Below the pieces are notes generated by a model that was given only the letters and a program-made list of their open reading frames with translations, ran no database searches and was not told the origin of the DNA. From Clostridiales bacterium (GTDB lineage: Bacteria; Bacillota; Clostridia; Lachnospirales; Lachnospiraceae), in assembly GCA_012520655.1 (NCBI GenBank), contig JAAYNW010000052.1, forward strand, positions 1 through 47,252: a DNA stretch of 47,252 bases, read 5' to 3'. Position 1 is the stretch's first letter, and each line of letters opens with the position of its first letter. The position numbers were made by a program, and so were the translations under genes. Shown in pieces: positions 1 to 8,587 of the stretch.

Positions 1-2
1 CA

Positions 3-1250
3 CTTCTCATATTGGCGGTAGCTATCAGTCCGGCTATGACCCTCATCATATGCGGTGTTTTAGGCATTATTTTGCTGGTGAATAAAAAGGTTCTGGGTCC
101 TGTTCTTCGAAGGTTCGGACATGAGGTACAGACTAACAGCGCTCTTACCACGAAGTGGATTATGCAAGCGGTCAACGGAATGAAGGAAACGAAAGTGCTG
201 AATAAGGAACGGTATTTTGTGGAGCAATACGAGAAGAGCGCGGGCAGATTGAATACGATTCAAAAGAGACAGAATTCCATGCAGAATATTCCACGCCTTA
301 CCATAGAAACAGTATGTATGTGCGGGATTCTCGGAATTGTGGCGGCTTTTCTTGCTGTCGGAAACAACATCGGGGAGATGATCAAGCAGGTAGGCATGCT
401 GGCAGCGGTTGCGATTAAGCTTATGCCCAGCGCCAATAAGCTTTCCACCTATATTAATAACATTGCTTATTACGAACCGTCTCTTAGCGCTGTGGAGGAC
501 ATTATCATCCGAAGCCATGAGAAGGACAGCAATACCGATATTCTGTTCTTAAAAAGTGAAGAAATCGATCCCATGAACTTTGTAAATGAGGTAAAGCTGG
601 AAAATATTACGTATGCCTATCCGAATACGGAGATTAATATTTTAGAGGATGCGAGCGTGTCTATTCCCATCGGGAAATCCGTCGGTTTTATCGGGCCTTC
701 CGGTGCGGGCAAGTCTACTACAGTAGATATTCTGCTGGGACTTTTGCATCCCCAGAAAGGCAAGGTAACCGTAGACGGAGTGGATATCAGAACGAATCTT
801 CCCGGCTGGTATGCGAAGATTGGATATGTTCCGCAGATGATATTCATGCTGGACGATACGATTAGAAATAATGTGGCATATGGCGTGGATGAAGAGGATA
901 TTGACGACGATAAGGTATGGTATGCTCTGAAGGAAGCGCAGATGGATGAGTTTGTGCGAGGGCTTCCCGAAGGACTCGATACGAGCATCGGCGAACGGGG
1001 AGTACGTATATCCGGCGGACAGAGACAGCGTCTTGGCATTGCGAGAGCATTGTATACGGAACCCGATATCATGCTCTTCGATGAAGCGACATCGGCACTG
1101 GATAACGATACCGAACAGGCAATTATGGAAGCTATCGAAAGACTTCATGGTAAAAAAACACTTGTTATTATTGCCCATAGACTGACTACCATAGAGAAAT
1201 GCGATGCCGTTTATCGAGTGGAAAATCAAGTTTTTAAAAAGGAACGTTGA
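3..1250 (+). CDS. Half-size ABC transporter, lipid-linked oligosaccharide flippase type (5' truncated by window edge)
   Basis: The reading frame is open from the first bases of the window, so the true start lies upstream; the TTG at 12 is not a credible start. What remains is the end of the membrane domain (about 160 residues) and a complete nucleotide-binding domain. The domain has Walker A GPSGAGKST near base 691, signature ISGGQRQ near 1009, Walker B IMLFDEATSALD, and an H-loop in IIAHRLTTI. Family knowledge: PglK/MsbA-like exporters of this form flip polyprenyl-linked glycans across the membrane. A complete paralogue lies at 23217-24956 and matches almost motif for motif, including MDEFVRGLPEGLD against YDFIRNLPDGLD. 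The flippase role is inferred from that similarity and the surrounding transferases. A peptide or drug exporter is less likely. Confidence 0.85.
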   Translation, partial: LLILAVAISPAMTLIICGVLGIILLVNKKVLGPVLRRFGHEVQTNSALTTKWIMQAVNGMKETKVLNKERYFVEQYEKSAGRLNTIQKRQNSMQNIPRLTIETVCMCGILGIVAAFLAVGNNIGEMIKQVGMLAAVAIKLMPSANKLSTYINNIAYYEPSLSAVEDIIIRSHEKDSNTDILFLKSEEIDPMNFVNEVKLENITYAYPNTEINILEDASVSIPIGKSVGFIGPSGAGKSTTVDILLGLLHPQKGKVTVDGVDIRTNLPGWYAKIGYVPQMIFMLDDTIRNNVAYGVDEEDIDDDKVWYALKEAQMDEFVRGLPEGLDTSIGERGVRISGGQRQRLGIARALYTEPDIMLFDEATSALDNDTEQAIMEAIERLHGKKTLVIIAHRLTTIEKCDAVYRVENQVFKKER

Positions 1251-1275
1251 TTCCGGAAAGGAAAGTCTGAAAAAG

Positions 1276-1956
1276 ATGAGCGAATATAAAAATGGCAGAT
1301 TGCAGCTGCCGAATGTAACTTTGGCGGCGATGACCAGCGTTAATGTGAAGAAAACGATAAAAGCGCTGGAATATAGCATGAAAGGCATTGATTTCGGCGA
1401 AGTACTGCTGATCACCCATAGGAAGCCGTTCTTTCTGCCGAAGGGGATTACGTACAAGCATATTGCCAAATTAAAAACAATCGATCACTTTAATTATAAT
1501 ATGATTTATAAAATACATGAATATATTCGTACGGATTTTATGTTGCTCGTTCACTACGATGGCTTTGTGGTGAATCCTGATATGTGGCGCGACGAATTCC
1601 TGGATTACGACTACATCGGTTCCCCGTTCCCGCTTCCGAAGGATGACTTTTCCTATAGAGATGCGGACGGAAATATATGCCGTGTGGGGAACAGTGTATC
1701 TATCCGAAGCAAACGACTGTTAGAATTTCCGGAAAAAGAGGGGATTCCGTTTGAAGCTGACCACGGATTTTTCAATGAGGACGGGTTTATATGCTGTAAA
1801 AACAGGCATTTGTTCGAGGCGGCGGGGATGAAGTATGCACCTCTCGAAGTTGCCAAATACTTCGGACATGAGTCCATGATACCGGAGGTTGCCGGTATCC
1901 GGCCCTTTGTGTTCCACAAGTGGGCAGGAACGAATGCGGAATATCCCAGGTTTTAG
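1276..1956 (+). CDS. DUF5672-family putative glycosyltransferase
   Basis: The protein is about 226 residues and soluble. It shows the usual DUF5672 landmarks: an N-terminal LPNVTLAAMTSVN strand, LLVHYDGFVVNP, DYIGSPFP, VGNSVSIRS, and a late FNEDGFICC acidic motif. The family is found in polysaccharide loci and is thought to be glycosyltransferase-like, but I know of no defined reaction. The frame opens at ATG 1204 inside the ABC gene. I prefer ATG 1276, because GGAAAGG lies about 12 bases upstream and the family's conserved region begins just after it. The gene follows the ABC transporter by about 25 bases and precedes a GT-C gene by 19, so it is in the same operon. Donor and acceptor are unknown. 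Confidence 0.72.
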   Translation: MSEYKNGRLQLPNVTLAAMTSVNVKKTIKALEYSMKGIDFGEVLLITHRKPFFLPKGITYKHIAKLKTIDHFNYNMIYKIHEYIRTDFMLLVHYDGFVVNPDMWRDEFLDYDYIGSPFPLPKDDFSYRDADGNICRVGNSVSIRSKRLLEFPEKEGIPFEADHGFFNEDGFICCKNRHLFEAAGMKYAPLEVAKYFGHESMIPEVAGIRPFVFHKWAGTNAEYPRF

Positions 1957-1975
1957 AAATATATAAAGAGGGGAA

Positions 1976-3529
1976 ATGAATAACTTGGAAAAGAAAGAAA
2001 AGATATACATTTGCTTAAGCATTTTACTATTAGCCTGGATGGCAGTGTTTGCGTTTGTTAACGGAAACTGTCAATCTTTCTGGGCGGACGAACTAGCCTC
2101 CATGGGATATATAAGAAGCGGGATTAGCCTCAGAGAAATGTTATTATCCTATCTTCATGTAGACACGAATCTGCCCTTATACTCATTGATATTATACGGA
2201 GTTTACAGAATAGTTCCTTATGGTGAAAAATTTCTGCTTATCCCGTCTATCTTATTTTGCATTCTCGGGATTGCGGTGTTGGCCTTGGCTGCTAAGAAAA
2301 TAAAAGGAAGTAGTGCGGGGTTTCTAACAGTATGTATTGGTACGGCTTCGTCGGCCTTATTGTGGCAAGGGGCATGGGAGATGCGATGTTATGCATTGGT
2401 ATTCTGTTTGTCTTCCCTCACCCTATTGGCTTATATAAACAAAAGTCTGGAAAATAATAAAAAGAATGTTGCTATATACGGCACGGCCATTTTCTTGATT
2501 TTATGGAGTCACTGGTTTGCACTTATTCTCGTAGCTTGCTACGGGCTGGCAGATTTGATTCTTATGATAAGAAAAAAAATCGGCTGGAAAAATATTATTC
2601 CTTACTTAGCAGGCGGAGTCAGTCTTTTGCCTTGGTTTATTATCGTATTTCTTAATCAGCAGAAGAATATATCCGATTATTGGACGACGGCTCCGATATG
2701 GAAAAATACTGTATGGACGGTATTATTTTTATTGAGCGGGAGAAGGAGTCTATGGTATATCTGTCTATTGTCGTGTATCGCTCTTGTCGGATGTTTGCTG
2801 TATAAGGTTTTTATTAAAAAAGAAAAAAACATAAATGCAGGAGAAATATTCTGTGCACAATGTGTTTTTGCTGTAGTGTGGGTCATCGGAATTATTTTTA
2901 TATATAGTTATTTTATTAATCCGCAAGGCTCTATGTATGTGGATCGATACTTTACAATAGTCATGCCGCATATTTTCCTGATTACCGTTTACGGAATAGG
3001 AAAAATAATCGATGTGGCAAAATACGTGGTCCGAACGTTAATAAGTAGGGACTCTATTGCGTTTAAGCTCTTAAACCGGGGAGTAGTAATTCTTGTAGCC
3101 ATATGGATGATAGTTGAACTCGGCTTATGCTACAGGGATAGTTATATTGCAATAAGGAAACCGATGGAGGACTATAGGGCGGCGGCGGAATTATTAATTA
3201 AGGACGGAGGGATATGGAAGGAGAACTCCTTGTTCATAGGAAAAAACAGATATTGCATGTTCGACGGTTTTGTGGATTATTACTTTATAAAAAGAGGACT
3301 GGGCGAACCCTATCACATTATGGACGGTGGAGTTCATTTGCCGGAAGAAACCAGATTTTATCCGAATTATGAGATGAAGGGGAAGGAATGGATTCTTCAG
3401 CATGATAAAATATACGTACTTAAAATTCATATGGGAATGGAAGACGATTTGAAGAAGATCATAGAAGAATATTATTCGGTGATTCAAAGTGGTGAAGAAA
3501 ATGGCATTGAAATTTGGCAAAGGAAATGA
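1976..3529 (+). CDS. GT-C type membrane glycosyltransferase (GT39/GT83-like)
   Basis: This is a 517-residue polytopic membrane protein with roughly 10-11 hydrophobic segments, starting at residues 11-29. A WADEL motif (D38, E39) sits at the start of the first outer loop. An acidic pair in that place is the catalytic signature of GT-C enzymes that use polyprenyl-phosphate sugars. The C-terminal part, from about residue 400, is soluble. By family, it would add a sugar on the outer face of the membrane to a polymer or lipid-linked acceptor. The start has AGAGGGG nearby. Its end overlaps the start region of the next gene. Substrate cannot be assigned. Two other unrelated-looking GT-C proteins lie at 21701 and 45742. 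Confidence 0.75.
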   Translation: MNNLEKKEKIYICLSILLLAWMAVFAFVNGNCQSFWADELASMGYIRSGISLREMLLSYLHVDTNLPLYSLILYGVYRIVPYGEKFLLIPSILFCILGIAVLALAAKKIKGSSAGFLTVCIGTASSALLWQGAWEMRCYALVFCLSSLTLLAYINKSLENNKKNVAIYGTAIFLILWSHWFALILVACYGLADLILMIRKKIGWKNIIPYLAGGVSLLPWFIIVFLNQQKNISDYWTTAPIWKNTVWTVLFLLSGRRSLWYICLLSCIALVGCLLYKVFIKKEKNINAGEIFCAQCVFAVVWVIGIIFIYSYFINPQGSMYVDRYFTIVMPHIFLITVYGIGKIIDVAKYVVRTLISRDSIAFKLLNRGVVILVAIWMIVELGLCYRDSYIAIRKPMEDYRAAAELLIKDGGIWKENSLFIGKNRYCMFDGFVDYYFIKRGLGEPYHIMDGGVHLPEETRFYPNYEMKGKEWILQHDKIYVLKIHMGMEDDLKKIIEEYYSVIQSGEENGIEIWQRK

Positions 3530-3540
3530 GAGGGCAAATA

Positions 3541-4425
3541 ATGGTTTACGATAGTTTCCAGTTTTTTAACGAGTTAGACATTCTGTTGCTTAGAATGCAT
3601 ATTTTGAACGATGTGGTAGACAAATTTGTTATCAGCGAATCCACGGTAACATTTTCCGGCGATTCGAAACCGCTTTTCTATGCGGAGAACAAAGAAATGT
3701 TCAAAGAATTCGAGCATAAGATCATTCATAATGTGGTGGAAGACACGCCGATGGACTGCGATGCCTTTACAAGAGACCATCATCAGAAATGTGCCGTAGC
3801 AAGGGGACTTGCAGGTTGTAAGCCCGAAGATATAGTAATATTCAGCGATGTGGATGAGATTCCCAATCCCGAGACACTAAGGGAACTGCTTCCTAAGGTG
3901 GAAGACGGGAAGATATATATGCTGGCGCAGCGGCTTTTTTATTGCTATTTGGATATGGAGGAGGTCTCAGGCAGACTGCTTTCGGTAACGGGAGATTTCG
4001 ACGGTGTGGAGAAGCCGATGTGGCTCGGCACAAAGGTGTGCCGCTACAGCATGCTCGAACACTATACGACGGAAGAACTAAGAAACAAGGAGCAGAAAGC
4101 TATCGGCATAAGAGTTCCTAACGGCGGCTGGCATTTCAGCTATATGGGCGGAGCTAAGAATCAGTCCGTAGAAGAACGGGTCAAATATAAGATAAAAAGT
4201 GCGGCGCATCAGGAATATAATAACCGCTCCACACTATCCAAGGTAAGGAATAATATTAAGAAACATCAGGATATCTTCGGCAGGGATGCGCAGATGGTAC
4301 AGGTAAAGATAGATGAGACGTTTCCGGCATATTTGCGGGAAAACATAGATAAGTATCGGCATTTGCTCTATAAGGAACCGAAGTGGTATGATTTTATTTT
4401 AAGAAAATTGAGGAACGGATTATAA
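3541..4425 (+). CDS. Glycosyltransferase family 17-like
   Basis: The sequence opens with YDSFQFFNELDILLLR, a near-diagnostic GT17 N-terminus, and carries a DVD metal-binding motif at residues 103-105 within FSDVDEIPNPE. GT17 is best known from the eukaryotic bisecting GlcNAc-transferase (MGAT3). Bacterial members occur in surface polysaccharide loci, with mostly unknown substrates. The frame opens at TTG 3514 and has ATGs at 3526 and 3541. I choose 3541 because AGAGGG lies six bases upstream and the conserved block begins immediately. The product is about 294 residues, a normal length. It is translationally coupled to the next gene through a TAATG overlap at 4423-4427. Family assignment is firm; the sugar transferred is not known. 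Confidence 0.85.
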   Translation: MVYDSFQFFNELDILLLRMHILNDVVDKFVISESTVTFSGDSKPLFYAENKEMFKEFEHKIIHNVVEDTPMDCDAFTRDHHQKCAVARGLAGCKPEDIVIFSDVDEIPNPETLRELLPKVEDGKIYMLAQRLFYCYLDMEEVSGRLLSVTGDFDGVEKPMWLGTKVCRYSMLEHYTTEELRNKEQKAIGIRVPNGGWHFSYMGGAKNQSVEERVKYKIKSAAHQEYNNRSTLSKVRNNIKKHQDIFGRDAQMVQVKIDETFPAYLRENIDKYRHLLYKEPKWYDFILRKLRNGL

Positions 4426-5264
4426 TGAAAAAGACAGATAATTTTTTTCTCATTCATAATTTCAATACGGTTCCGGAGGAGATTCTCGAATATTGCGAGA
4501 ATTATCTTATTGTGGATGCCTCTACGGAAGCGGATATAGAGCCTCGGCTTCGGGCGCAGAAGCTTCATTATGTACACATAGACAATACGGGGCACAATAT
4601 TACGACTTACTTTGATTATTTTGCGGATCATTATGAGGATTTGCCCGAAGTGATATGTCTTTGCAAGGGTAACATGCTGGGACGCCACTGTTCGAAAGAA
4701 TATTTTGAAAGAGTATATGACAATAAATACTTTACATATCTCTATGAAGATAGGGGCAGCCGGGATAGGTTCTCAAAGGTCACCGCGGCGAACCCTCGAA
4801 CAGAAACGAGCAGCATATCCAGTCTTATCTCTGAGAGCCAGTATATTGAAGAGAATACTTCATGGTATGTGGATTCACCCAATCATCCGCACAGATACTT
4901 CGATAATTTCGATGAGTTACTGACCTTTATATACAAGGATCCGGTAATCCCCAGATATTGTTTGTTTTCACCGGGTGCTTGCTACATTGTAAGACGGGAA
5001 CAGATTAAAAAACATAGTCCGCTATTTTACCGTAATCTGAACAAAATTATGAATTATGGATTGAATCCCAATTTCCCGTCTGAGGCGCATATGGTAGAGA
5101 GAATGCTCCCTGTAATCTTTGAAGCGGCTTATGCGGAAAATCAGTGGATGAATGACGAGAGAGCATTCGATGAAAAATTATCGGAATGCATGGACATTAT
5201 AAAGAAAAAAGACGATTGGAACGGAAAACGATTCAAGAGGCTGCGCCGGTTATTCGGACAATAA
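4425..5264 (+). CDS. DUF3431-like putative glycosyltransferase
   Basis: This is a 279-residue soluble protein. Features seen are HYVHIDNTGHNITTYFDYF, a VICLCKGN strand, CLFSPGACYIVRREQI, and SEAHMVERMLPVIF. The FSPGACYIV and SE-H-ER pattern resembles DUF3431 proteins, a group of predicted glycosyltransferases in surface glycan loci and in fungi. The similarity is judged by eye and is moderate. Its start overlaps the stop of the GT17 gene (TAATG), so the two are almost certainly co-translated. The C-terminus is basic (KRFKRLRRLF), which could help membrane association. Function, donor and acceptor are unknown. Confidence 0.55.
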   Translation: MKKTDNFFLIHNFNTVPEEILEYCENYLIVDASTEADIEPRLRAQKLHYVHIDNTGHNITTYFDYFADHYEDLPEVICLCKGNMLGRHCSKEYFERVYDNKYFTYLYEDRGSRDRFSKVTAANPRTETSSISSLISESQYIEENTSWYVDSPNHPHRYFDNFDELLTFIYKDPVIPRYCLFSPGACYIVRREQIKKHSPLFYRNLNKIMNYGLNPNFPSEAHMVERMLPVIFEAAYAENQWMNDERAFDEKLSECMDIIKKKDDWNGKRFKRLRRLFGQ

Positions 5265-5301
5265 ACAGTAAAGAGCAAGGAATCGGAGAAGGTAATAACA
5301 T

Positions 5302-6303
5302 ATGATCGGAACGGAATTTTTGAAAGGACAGGGACTTGGCAATCAGCTGTTCTGTTATGTATCGGCAAGGTGCATCGCGACGGATCTCGGCTACGAATTC
5401 GGAACAGCAGGGCAGGAGCAGCTTGCCGTGAATATCCATAGTAAGAAAGGAATGTATTTTATGGATATGGATTTGGGGCGGCCTGTTCTTGATATAAGCG
5501 GTTTTGACATTTACAGGGAGGCGGAGGAGAGACTGTATCTGAAAAGCTGTGTCCATGACATGACCTATGGGTGCTATGTGTCAGGAGCGGACGAGAGATT
5601 GTACCAAATCGGTGACAATACACTTATTTACGGAAATTTTCAGTCAGAGAGATATTTTCGCCATCATCGGGAAGCCATAAAAGAATGGCTGAAGGTAAAG
5701 GAAGAATACGATTCTTACGAGTTCTCCAAAGAGAACCTGTGCATAATGAATGTACGGGGCGGAGAATATGTGGATAACAGGACTCTTTTTCTAAGAAGAA
5801 AGTATTGGCTGGACGCCATGAAAAACATGCGAAGTATCCGTCAGGATATGGAGTTTATGATAGTGACGGATGATGTGGAGGCAGCAAAGAGGCTTCTTCC
5901 TTCTATACCGGCCTATCATTTCGATCTGGCCAAGGATTATGTGACGATAAAAAATGCAAGGTATTTGATTTTATCCAATTCCACTTTCGCTTTTTTCCCG
6001 GCTTTTACAAGTGAAACGGCAGAAAGGATCATTGCTCCCAAGTATTGGGCGAGGCATAATGTGTCGAATGGATATTGGGCTTCCGAGCAGAACATTTATG
6101 AGAATTTTATATACCAGGATAGACAGGGAAGATTGTTTACGGCCGAAGAATGCCGCGAAGAGTTGAAAAAATATAAAGAAAAAGAAAATAAATCAAGAAG
6201 CGATAGGCGTTATAAAGATAGAGAAATAAGGATGCGGGCGGCAGAAGACCGTATTCTGTACTATGTGGATAAGGCAGTAGGAAAAGTAAGAGGAATGATA
6301 TAA
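5302..6303 (+). CDS. GT11-like (alpha-1,2-fucosyltransferase superfamily) transferase, divergent
   Basis: The N-terminus [15 protein letters not shown] matches the GGLGNQLFQYA nucleotide-binding loop of GT11. The second GT11 hallmark, HVRRGDY, appears here as NVRGGEYVD, and the late [12 protein letters not shown] block matches the family's ANSTFSWWGA. The protein is thus a recognisable but divergent GT11 relative, compared with the canonical one at 14432. It is 333 residues, somewhat longer than usual because of a highly charged C-terminal tail of about 40 residues. The start ATG has GAGAAGG nine bases upstream. It ends in a TAATG overlap with the next gene. The changed arginine/histidine motif suggests a different donor or acceptor from ordinary fucosyltransferases; this is inference. 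Confidence 0.75.
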   Translation: MIGTEFLKGQGLGNQLFCYVSARCIATDLGYEFGTAGQEQLAVNIHSKKGMYFMDMDLGRPVLDISGFDIYREAEERLYLKSCVHDMTYGCYVSGADERLYQIGDNTLIYGNFQSERYFRHHREAIKEWLKVKEEYDSYEFSKENLCIMNVRGGEYVDNRTLFLRRKYWLDAMKNMRSIRQDMEFMIVTDDVEAAKRLLPSIPAYHFDLAKDYVTIKNARYLILSNSTFAFFPAFTSETAERIIAPKYWARHNVSNGYWASEQNIYENFIYQDRQGRLFTAEECREELKKYKEKENKSRSDRRYKDREIRMRAAEDRILYYVDKAVGKVRGMI

Positions 6304-7181
6304 TGGCAAAGGTATCTGTATGTATTCCTGCATATAATAATGAGCAGTCGTTAAGAAGATTGCTCGAGTCGGTGGAAATCCAGACTTATAGAGACTACGA
6401 AGTGATTATCACGGATGACTCGGAAGATGACCGGATTGCGAAGCTGACAGAAGAAAAAAAATATATACAGTATTTCAAAAATCAGAAAAGGCTTGGGGCT
6501 ACGGCCAACTGGAACGAGGCAATCGGAAGAAGTCACGGAGAATACGTAAAAATTATGCACCATGACGATTGGTTTACCGATAAAAACAGTCTTCAGGCCT
6601 TTGTGGATATGCTGGAAGAACACCCGGAGGCCGATATAGCCTTCTCAGGTACCGTGCAGGTGGAAGAGAGGAATTCGTTTGCCAGACATATAAGCAAAGA
6701 CAGTGTCCGGCTTATAGAAGCGGATTACCGCAATCTGTATCTCGGTAACACGATTGGAGCGCCCAGTGCCGTAATAGTGAGAAGAAGCAGCAAGGCCGGC
6801 GGAAACGAAAACATCTTTTTCAAATATGATGAGAGCTTGAAATGGCTCGTCGATATGGAATATTATATGTGCATACTCCAAAATAATCCTCGGTTTGTAT
6901 ATACAGAGAAACCGCTTATATCCATAGGTATAGGAAGAGAGCAGCTAACGGAACAATGTCGGGATGACAATGAGCTGAACGCATATGAGTACGGGTATAT
7001 TTTTGACAAATATAATTTGAAACAAGAAGAGATATACAGAAAAAAACTGGTAGAAGTTTTCGCGCAAGCGAGGAAGAGCTCAAAAGATATTAAAGAACAT
7101 GGAATTGCGGGAAGGGAATACAAACGAGCATTGGCAGGTAAGCTTGTCAGCAAAATAAAATGGAAGCTGACACATACTTGA
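6303..7181 (+). CDS. Family 2 glycosyltransferase (GT-A fold)
   Basis: This is a 292-residue cytoplasmic enzyme with a standard GT2 core. It has [21 protein letters not shown] at the start, TDDS near residue 38, and the metal-binding HHDDW at 86-90. GT2 enzymes add single sugars from nucleotide donors to a growing lipid-linked chain. The start codon overlaps the previous stop (TAATG at 6301-6305), so expression is coupled to the GT11-like gene. A 116-base gap follows before the polymerase gene. The identity of the sugar cannot be read from the sequence. Confidence 0.85.
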   Translation: MAKVSVCIPAYNNEQSLRRLLESVEIQTYRDYEVIITDDSEDDRIAKLTEEKKYIQYFKNQKRLGATANWNEAIGRSHGEYVKIMHHDDWFTDKNSLQAFVDMLEEHPEADIAFSGTVQVEERNSFARHISKDSVRLIEADYRNLYLGNTIGAPSAVIVRRSSKAGGNENIFFKYDESLKWLVDMEYYMCILQNNPRFVYTEKPLISIGIGREQLTEQCRDDNELNAYEYGYIFDKYNLKQEEIYRKKLVEVFAQARKSSKDIKEHGIAGREYKRALAGKLVSKIKWKLTHT

Positions 7182-7241
7182 AGTTTTTTTATGAAGAAAA
7201 CAGTGTAATTTCAATGCAGAGTGAAGAGCGGATTAAAACGT

Positions 7242-7277
7242 ATAGTTAATAGATAATAGATAGTTAATAGATAATAG
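7242..7277 (+). repeat. Perfect tandem duplication of an 18-bp AT-rich unit
   Basis: The unit ATAGTTAATAGATAATAG occurs twice back to back (7242-7259 and 7260-7277), followed by a partial third start (ATATAAG). It fills the gap just upstream of the ribosome binding site of the polymerase gene at 7298. No good promoter hexamers with correct spacing were found in this gap. The repeat could be a slippage product, a protein-binding site or mRNA leader sequence; nothing further can be shown. Confidence 0.9.
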
Positions 7278-7297
7278 ATATAAGAAACGAGGTAGCC

Positions 7298-8548
7298 GTG
7301 AATAAGGATGTAAAAAGCTTAGAAATAAAATGTGTAAAAAGTCTAATAACCGGAAGCGAATTTACAGCGGAAAACATAGGAATTTTAGTTCTCTACCTGA
7401 GCGTAGTACTGGAGATTCTAATCGTAATTATAGATAAAAGCAATTACACCAACCCGATAGAGGGACAACTGTTTCGGGTTACGTTCCTGCTCGCTTCCAT
7501 GAAGGTGCTGCTTACAAAATATACGAAAAAAGAGTGGCTCGTTTTGATAGCCTTCGGACTTCTCGGCCTTGTGTCCTATAAGTTAACGGGGCGCAATGAG
7601 ATACTCCGCATTGTCGTATTTGTTGCAGCTTGCAAGAATGTAGACATGAAGAGACTGTTAAAACTTGTATTTTACATGACCTTATCAGGCTGTATGCTGC
7701 TAATATTATTATCCGTGAGCGGAATATACGGAAGATTAGCTTTGGAAGCGGATTTCGGCAGGGGCTATGTGCAGACCAGATACTGTCTGGGAATCGGACA
7801 TCCCAATGCTCTTCATTGTATGTTTCTCATGCTGGCGGCTTTAGGATTATATTTGTATAATGACAAGATGAGGTGGTATTATTATATTATCCTCTTTTTA
7901 CTTAATTACGGCTTGTTTGTGCTGACTGATTCGAATACCGGTTTTCTGATGAGCACGTGTGTGATAGCGGGCGCTTTCATTGTAAGATACTGGAAGGGCT
8001 TAAGAAAGCAATTGTGGGCTTATGGCGCAGGGGTGGCAGTGCTATTATTCTGTGTCGTATTCTCTGTTTTGGTTGCGGATAGCAGAGTGGCAAAGCCTGA
8101 GAATTATTGGTTTGCAAGCCGATGGGTTGCAGAAGCGGAGACCCATTTAAACGGTAGAATTATGGATTTGTATTACGGCTCGATAGATCGGGAGGGAACG
8201 ACTGCTACGTGGTCGCTGTTTTCGGTGCCTGAGAACCATTATTATTTCGATATGGGATTTGTCAGACTGTTCTATTGGTATGGAATAATTCCGGCAATTA
8301 TCTATACCGTCTTGCAGGTACTCCTTATCCGGCAATTTTATAAGAAGAAGGATGCCATGGGACTTGTAGTTATAACTGTTTTTGCCGTATATACGGTAGT
8401 AGAGGCTCATTTGGTGTCTGTATATATAGGCAGAAACTATATATTGTTTTTTATGGGAATGTATATGAGCGGGATGCTGGGCTTAAGGAGCGAAAAGGAA
8501 GAGAATATACTGAATGCATGGAAACTGCTTGACAGAAGATATTCATAA
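7298..8548 (+). CDS. Wzy-like polysaccharide polymerase (membrane protein)
   Basis: This is a 416-residue polytopic membrane protein with about 10-11 predicted helices and a long outer loop around residues 250-300, the general plan of Wzy/WaaL-type polymerases. A conserved-looking TRYCLGIGHPNALH segment at about 160-173 sits before a helix. The second polymerase at 26145 has the comparable segment IRWGMGYSTGNVFH, and upstream parts also align (GRNEILRIVVF against GRLGIVLSVLA). Family role: it joins flipped lipid-linked repeat units into chains outside the membrane. The start is GTG with ACGAGG upstream, preceded by the 18-bp tandem repeat. It lies directly before the initiating transferase, a common pairing. 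The assignment is by topology and context, since Wzy proteins share little sequence. Confidence 0.7.
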   Translation: MNKDVKSLEIKCVKSLITGSEFTAENIGILVLYLSVVLEILIVIIDKSNYTNPIEGQLFRVTFLLASMKVLLTKYTKKEWLVLIAFGLLGLVSYKLTGRNEILRIVVFVAACKNVDMKRLLKLVFYMTLSGCMLLILLSVSGIYGRLALEADFGRGYVQTRYCLGIGHPNALHCMFLMLAALGLYLYNDKMRWYYYIILFLLNYGLFVLTDSNTGFLMSTCVIAGAFIVRYWKGLRKQLWAYGAGVAVLLFCVVFSVLVADSRVAKPENYWFASRWVAEAETHLNGRIMDLYYGSIDREGTTATWSLFSVPENHYYFDMGFVRLFYWYGIIPAIIYTVLQVLLIRQFYKKKDAMGLVVITVFAVYTVVEAHLVSVYIGRNYILFFMGMYMSGMLGLRSEKEENILNAWKLLDRRYS

Positions 8549-8587
8549 GATACGGTTGCCGGACTTTGGAAGGGAATGGTTGGGATT

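Noticed and set aside
1204-1275. ATG 1204 as start of the DUF5672 gene
   Set aside because: It would overlap the ABC gene by 47 bases, adds a non-conserved basic extension and lacks a ribosome site; ATG 1276 is better supported.
642-1469. A 275-codon minus-strand frame opposite the ABC transporter
   Set aside because: It is antisense to the conserved nucleotide-binding domain and shows no recognisable motif.
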